The notes under the pieces: model-generated
What the model saw: the letters and a program-made list of their open reading frames with translations, nothing else
Databases searched by the model: none
Told to the model about the DNA's origin: nothing
Shown here: in pieces, positions 62,901-64,000 of the stretch
Position numbering within the stretch: position 1 is the stretch's first letter
Layout: every line of letters starts with the position of its first letter
NCBI GenBank assembly: GCA_947493195.1
Contig: CANLQG010000010.1
Span: 30,339-94,338 of the forward strand
Reading direction: 5' to 3'
Origin: an uncultured Sphingomonadaceae bacterium
GTDB lineage: Bacteria > Pseudomonadota > Alphaproteobacteria > Sphingomonadales > Sphingomonadaceae
DNA length: 64,000 nt
Position numbers and translations under genes: made by a program

Positions 62901-63314
62901 TCCCTGGGCAATGCCAGCGTGCTGGTGATCGACAACGACCCTGCGGCCCTTGCGGCAACGGGTGCCCTGCTGGGCAAGTGGCAGCTTCGCGTGACCGGTG
63001 CGGCAAGTGCGGCTGAAGCGCTGAGTCTCTGCCCCGAGCCGCCCGATGTCGTGATCGTTGATTACCAGCTCGACGACGGTGTTACGGGCGATGCCGCCTA
63101 TCGCAGCGTGACGAGGCAGTGGGGCGCGAAACCGCCCGCCATCATGTTGACCGCGCAATCGGGGGAAGAGACGCGCCTCGCGGCGGCATCGATCGCAGCG
63201 CACCGTTTGCTGAAGCCCTCGCCCCCCGCCGCTCTGCGCGCCCTGCTGGCAGAGGCGGTGTCGCGCAGCAAGGCGCGAGGTGTTCAGGACGATCCGGTTT
63301 CAACCAAAGCATAA
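59943..63314 (+). CDS. SLC5-fused hybrid sensor histidine kinase, CrbS-like
   Basis: A 1123-residue membrane sensor. Residues 1 to about 480 are an SSS/SLC5 transporter-like domain of about 13 helices. A PAS domain follows (about 610-720; AIENIDQGVALVDRDMNLVA, WNSRYQDMFGLPDDLV), then a coiled coil. HisKA has the phosphoacceptor H764 in ASHDLIQPLNAARLF. HATPase shows NLVSNAIRYTPSG and VIDTGPGIEPDD. A C-terminal receiver has D1040 in VIVDYQLDDG and K in LLKPSPP. This layout is that of CrbS, which with CrbR activates acs for acetate use in Vibrio and Pseudomonas. The gene overlaps crbR-like 3' end by 31 bp. Confidence 0.9.
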   Translation: MVFALAVTLAAAYLGLLFWLATRRDRQQAERSDRNRHGGWVYGLSLAVYCTSWTFFGGVGTAATQGLEFLPIFLGPILLFMLGKPLIRRVLLHAKAQHSTSIADFLSARYGKSGAVAALVSVIATLGSLPYMALQLQSVGASLLALDNRMGEALAQDELVLLVAAGMALFAILFGSRRGDRSGENAGLVFTIAVEAVVKLVALLAIALLALVLTMTDPASVSDLPATFSLGQVDSRFWVLTLISACAALCLPRQFHMTFVEARDAGAGRRGYWIFPAYLAVTAVLIVPIALAGTALLPDGTNPDMIVLQLPLATDHVWLAILAFIGGLSASTGMIIVASVALSTMITNDLVAPLVFRQVFRGRGDRTHLARQLLAIRRIVIASLLVLAYLFYLGFGGLTSLADLGTLAFAAAAQFAPGLLFGVYTRRANRHGMVAGLVAGFAIWVVLLIGPAALGTQPVVSVHPDPLVSGIALSLAANAALFWIAALLTRPNLVDEAQAAAFRGAPGHAEQALHEVDKRVADVRLLLAQFVGRNNADAAIAAAPRAYRDNDHADKPLLAMAERMVAGVIGSSSARLLMLSWAQDDPVSFAEVVAMFDETSRRLSFNADLLRVAIENIDQGVALVDRDMNLVAWNSRYQDMFGLPDDLVMPGTPIAQLIRFNLAESGVAPEEIEQQVARRIGYMKEGTRHRAERTQADGRVMRILGNPAPGGGYVTSYTDITADRLAEQALEEKVAQRTAQLREANAALEQATRSKTRFLAAASHDLIQPLNAARLFASALGEEVAGQDGLERLVGNLDGSIAAADRLIRALLDISKLDGRGIEPRMEQLALAEIVGDLKREFAIQAAAKGIDLRCLSTSAIVESDRALLLSILRNLVSNAIRYTPSGRVLVGVKRCGDEIRLCVIDTGPGIEPDDRERIFGEFQRASRDGEGLGLGLAIAKRAARLLGVPIELHSRVGSGSAFALRLRVAGWSADTAPVRHPARSLSLGNASVLVIDNDPAALAATGALLGKWQLRVTGAASAAEALSLCPEPPDVVIVDYQLDDGVTGDAAYRSVTRQWGAKPPAIMLTAQSGEETRLAAASIAAHRLLKPSPPAALRALLAEAVSRSKARGVQDDPVSTKA

Positions 63315-63919
63315 TCGACGTCCAGCTTCGTTGCCACCAGCGCGGCCTGCGTCCTGCTCACCACGCCCAGCTTGCGCAGGATGGCCGTGATATGCGCCTT
63401 CACCGTCGCCTCGCTTATGTCCAGTTCGAAGGCGATCTGCTTGTTAAGCAAGCCTTCCCTGATCAGAGCCAGGATACGGCGCTGCGCGGGGGTGAGGCTG
63501 GCGATGCGCTGCAGGTCGGCATCCTCGCTACCCGCGGCTTCCGGGAACCAGCCATCGCCGTCGCGCACCGCGCCCAGCGCATGGCGCATCTCGTCCAGCC
63601 CTGCGGACTTGGGCACAAAGGCCGCCGCGCCCAATTGGCTGGCTGCCTGGAACACGCGGCTCTCCTCGCTCGCGGAAACGATCACGATGGGCAGGGCGGG
63701 ATATTCCTGCCGCAGGTCCATCAGCACGGAAAGACCGTGCGAATCTTCCATGTGCAGGTCTAGCAGCAGGGTGTCGCAGCCCTTTTCCAGCGCGGCGCGG
63801 GCCTGCGCGGCGGAAGCGCACTCGATCACTTCCGCCTGCGGCCAGACCCGCGACACCGCGTGCACCAGCGCAGTGCGGAACAGCGGGTGGTCGTCGGCGA
63901 TGATGATCCGTTCGCGCAT
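63284..63919 (-). CDS. NarL/LuxR-family response regulator, CrbR-like
   Basis: A 211-residue regulator. The receiver has acidic pair D9/D10 in RIIIADDHPLFR, phosphoacceptor D54 in TLLLDLHMEDSHGL, Ser/Thr switch in VIVSASEE and K in AFVPKSAGLDEM. The HTH LuxR domain (about 145-205) contains LTPAQRRILALIREGLLNKQ and SEATVKAHITAILRKLGV. It lies 12 bp after the acs stop on the same strand and tail-to-tail with the CrbS-like kinase, so it is its likely partner and acs its likely target. Confidence 0.9.
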   Translation of the reverse strand: MRERIIIADDHPLFRTALVHAVSRVWPQAEVIECASAAQARAALEKGCDTLLLDLHMEDSHGLSVLMDLRQEYPALPIVIVSASEESRVFQAASQLGAAAFVPKSAGLDEMRHALGAVRDGDGWFPEAAGSEDADLQRIASLTPAQRRILALIREGLLNKQIAFELDISEATVKAHITAILRKLGVVSRTQAALVATKLDVDYALVETGSS

Positions 63920-63931
63920 ATCCCCCCGCTA

Positions 63932-64000
63932 CTACGTGTTCTGCCGTCCGTCGATAAGGCGCTGGACGAGGGAGGGGTCTGCCAGCGTGGAGGTATCGCC
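63932..64000 (-). CDS. acs: Acetyl-CoA synthetase, C-terminal end only
   Basis: The window edge holds the last 22 codons and a TAG (63932-63934): GDTSTLADPSLVQRLIDGRQ plus two residues. GDTSTLADPSxV is the standard end of acetyl-CoA synthetase. The rest lies outside the window. The enzyme makes acetyl-CoA from acetate, ATP and CoA, and the neighbouring symporter and CrbS/CrbR-like pair support this. Confidence 0.85.
   Translation of the reverse strand, partial: GDTSTLADPSLVQRLIDGRQNT

Overview
The window looks like an alphaproteobacterial chromosome, most likely Sphingomonadales and probably Erythrobacteraceae. Supporting signs are the GC-rich coding bias, the DUF1244, GapR and SDR genes next to pyruvate kinase, the yebC-ruvC pair, a small DUF6961-type protein and the sphingomonad style of the trb operon. 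The assignment rests on gene content and protein style only; no database was searched.

Positions 1-18.5 kb hold a Wzx/Wzy-type surface polysaccharide locus: Wza and Wzc-like export proteins, a Wzx flippase, a Wzy polymerase, several glycosyltransferases, a hexapeptide acyltransferase, a pyruvyl transferase, a sulfotransferase and a GDP-mannose/UDP-glucose dehydrogenase. A priming glycosylphosphotransferase lies apart at 24.5-25.9 kb. Two genes inside the locus (1279-3671) look like the head-spike base and head-spike fibre of gene transfer agents or phages. Five divergent promoter regions of the locus each carry a similar TGC-rich dyad. The locus ends in a frameshifted, truncated GDP-mannose 4,6-dehydratase.

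Positions 18.5-33.5 kb are an accessory region. It contains a PilZ protein, an exported protein, a 40-residue membrane protein coupled to a thermonuclease, an outer-membrane beta-barrel, a run of very small genes on the minus strand, an IS3 relic, a 1.6-kb stretch without credible genes, and an archaic (Csu-like, spore coat U) chaperone-usher pilus operon. Positions 33.5-45.3 kb hold a complete trbBCDEJ-K-LFGI mating-pair operon with DUF2274, a lysR fragment fused to an IS630 fragment, a tyrosine integrase and a 45-bp 3' fragment of tRNA-Gly(GCC). Together these suggest one end of an integrative element. No relaxase or coupling protein is present in the window.

Positions 45.3-64 kb are mostly core genes: pyk, DUF1244, gapR, an SDR, yebC, ruvC, a GDPD, ubiG, an aspartate kinase and a nitronate monooxygenase. 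They end in an acetate module: DUF4212, a sodium:solute symporter, a symporter-fused hybrid histidine kinase (CrbS-like), a NarL-type regulator (CrbR-like) and the last codons of acs. The two-component system probably controls acs and the symporter in response to acetate.
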